Below are positions 63,809 through 64,000 of a stretch of 64,000 nucleotides of DNA, piece after piece. A program made the translations under genes and the position numbers. Origin of the DNA: Flavobacterium channae (GTDB lineage: Bacteria > Bacteroidota > Bacteroidia > Flavobacteriales > Flavobacteriaceae); contig NZ_CP089096.1 in the NCBI RefSeq assembly GCF_021172165.1, positions 1,922,001 to 1,986,000 on the forward strand. Reading direction: 5' to 3'. Within the stretch, counting starts at the first letter, position 1; each line of letters begins with the position of its first letter. Under the pieces are notes generated by a model, which saw only the letters and a list, made by a program, of their open reading frames with translations, did no database searches and was not told the DNA's origin.

Positions 63809-64000
63809 ATGAAAAAGTCATTGTTATGGATCGCTTGTGTATCGTTAATGATGACAAGCTGTAAGAAAGAAAATCAGTTAGAAGAAGTAAAAATTCCAGA
63901 TCCTGAAGTTGAAACTAAAATTTCTGCATTAGGAAATCCAGCCGATGTAAAAGTTACCGAAGGTGGCATTTTTCAAATGCGTGGATTAAAATACGCTTAC
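63809..64000 (+). CDS. Putative lipoprotein, 3' truncated by the window end
   Basis: An ATG at 63809 opens 'MKKSLLWIACVSLMMTSCKK', a lipoprotein signal with lipidated Cys18, followed by an acidic linker and 'EGGIFQMRGLKYAY'. The frame is open for 64 codons to the window end. The start is 12 nt after the acyl-CoA-binding gene, so it may belong to the same operon. The family is not assigned. Confidence 0.7.
   Translation, partial: MKKSLLWIACVSLMMTSCKKENQLEEVKIPDPEVETKISALGNPADVKVTEGGIFQMRGLKYAY

Overview
The window is an AT-rich chromosomal segment from a member of the Flavobacteriaceae, most like Flavobacterium. The evidence is a gliding-motility gldG end, two proteins with C-terminal type IX secretion (T9SS) sorting domains, DUF4468, ELWxxDGT and RCC1 secreted proteins, many lipoproteins, a split transketolase, and promoters of the Bacteroidota type (TTG or TTTG, about 19-21 nt, then TAnnTTTG). 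Shine-Dalgarno sequences are largely absent and leaders are often only 10-20 nt. No phage, transposase or CRISPR array was seen.

Layout: 1-3250 holds the gldG end, dnaN and mnmE. 3423-10838 is a tight eight-gene minus-strand operon of exported proteins, headed by an OmpA-family protein. Facing it across a symmetric divergent promoter are an ECF sigma factor and a membrane anti-sigma-like TPR protein (10940-12199). Convergent with these is a large TPR-CHAT peptidase-like lipoprotein (12191-14890). 14960-18951 holds a membrane hydrolase, a 2H phosphoesterase, a methyltransferase and small hypotheticals. 19033-21910 is a sulfur module: Crp/Fnr regulator, TauE/SafE exporter and MBL-rhodanese protein, with a CRP-like operator before the last gene. 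22687-27797 is a complete rRNA operon on the minus strand (16S, tRNA-Ile, tRNA-Ala, 23S, 5S), preceded by three tandem promoters. 28640-31935 is thrS-infC-rpmI-rplT; infC has no ATG/GTG start, and AUA is the best candidate.

32068-36405 holds assorted genes including rlmF and a secreted protein usually named asparagine synthetase B. 36759-39172 is a four-gene two-component operon (small CPPNC protein, polytopic membrane protein, histidine kinase, LuxR-type regulator). Next to it lie three GTA-N4-TAC elements in front of a 45-residue membrane peptide. 39269-47232 is housekeeping: dnaB, accA, an EamA transporter, an LptF/LptG permease, a tgt lacking the usual zinc cysteines, and transketolase in two subunits. 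47414-50514 is an accessory stretch of small secreted or membrane proteins separated by hairpin-forming spacers. 50581-64000 holds an RCC1 T9SS protein, menD, a GNAT, a glutathione peroxidase lipoprotein, fused ResB-CcsA, birA, rsfS, ftsH, a LUD protein, cdsA, a psd-like decarboxylase, an acyl-CoA-binding protein and the start of a lipoprotein.

The most interesting signals are: (1) the ECF sigma / membrane anti-sigma / extracytoplasmic TPR-CHAT set beside a secreted-protein operon, which resembles a protease-gated sigma switch; (2) many intergenic arrays of slightly varied short words that fold into imperfect hairpins, with different words at most loci; (3) short interspersed repeats, one inserted in frame inside mnmE; (4) specific operator candidates for the Crp/Fnr and LuxR-type regulators.
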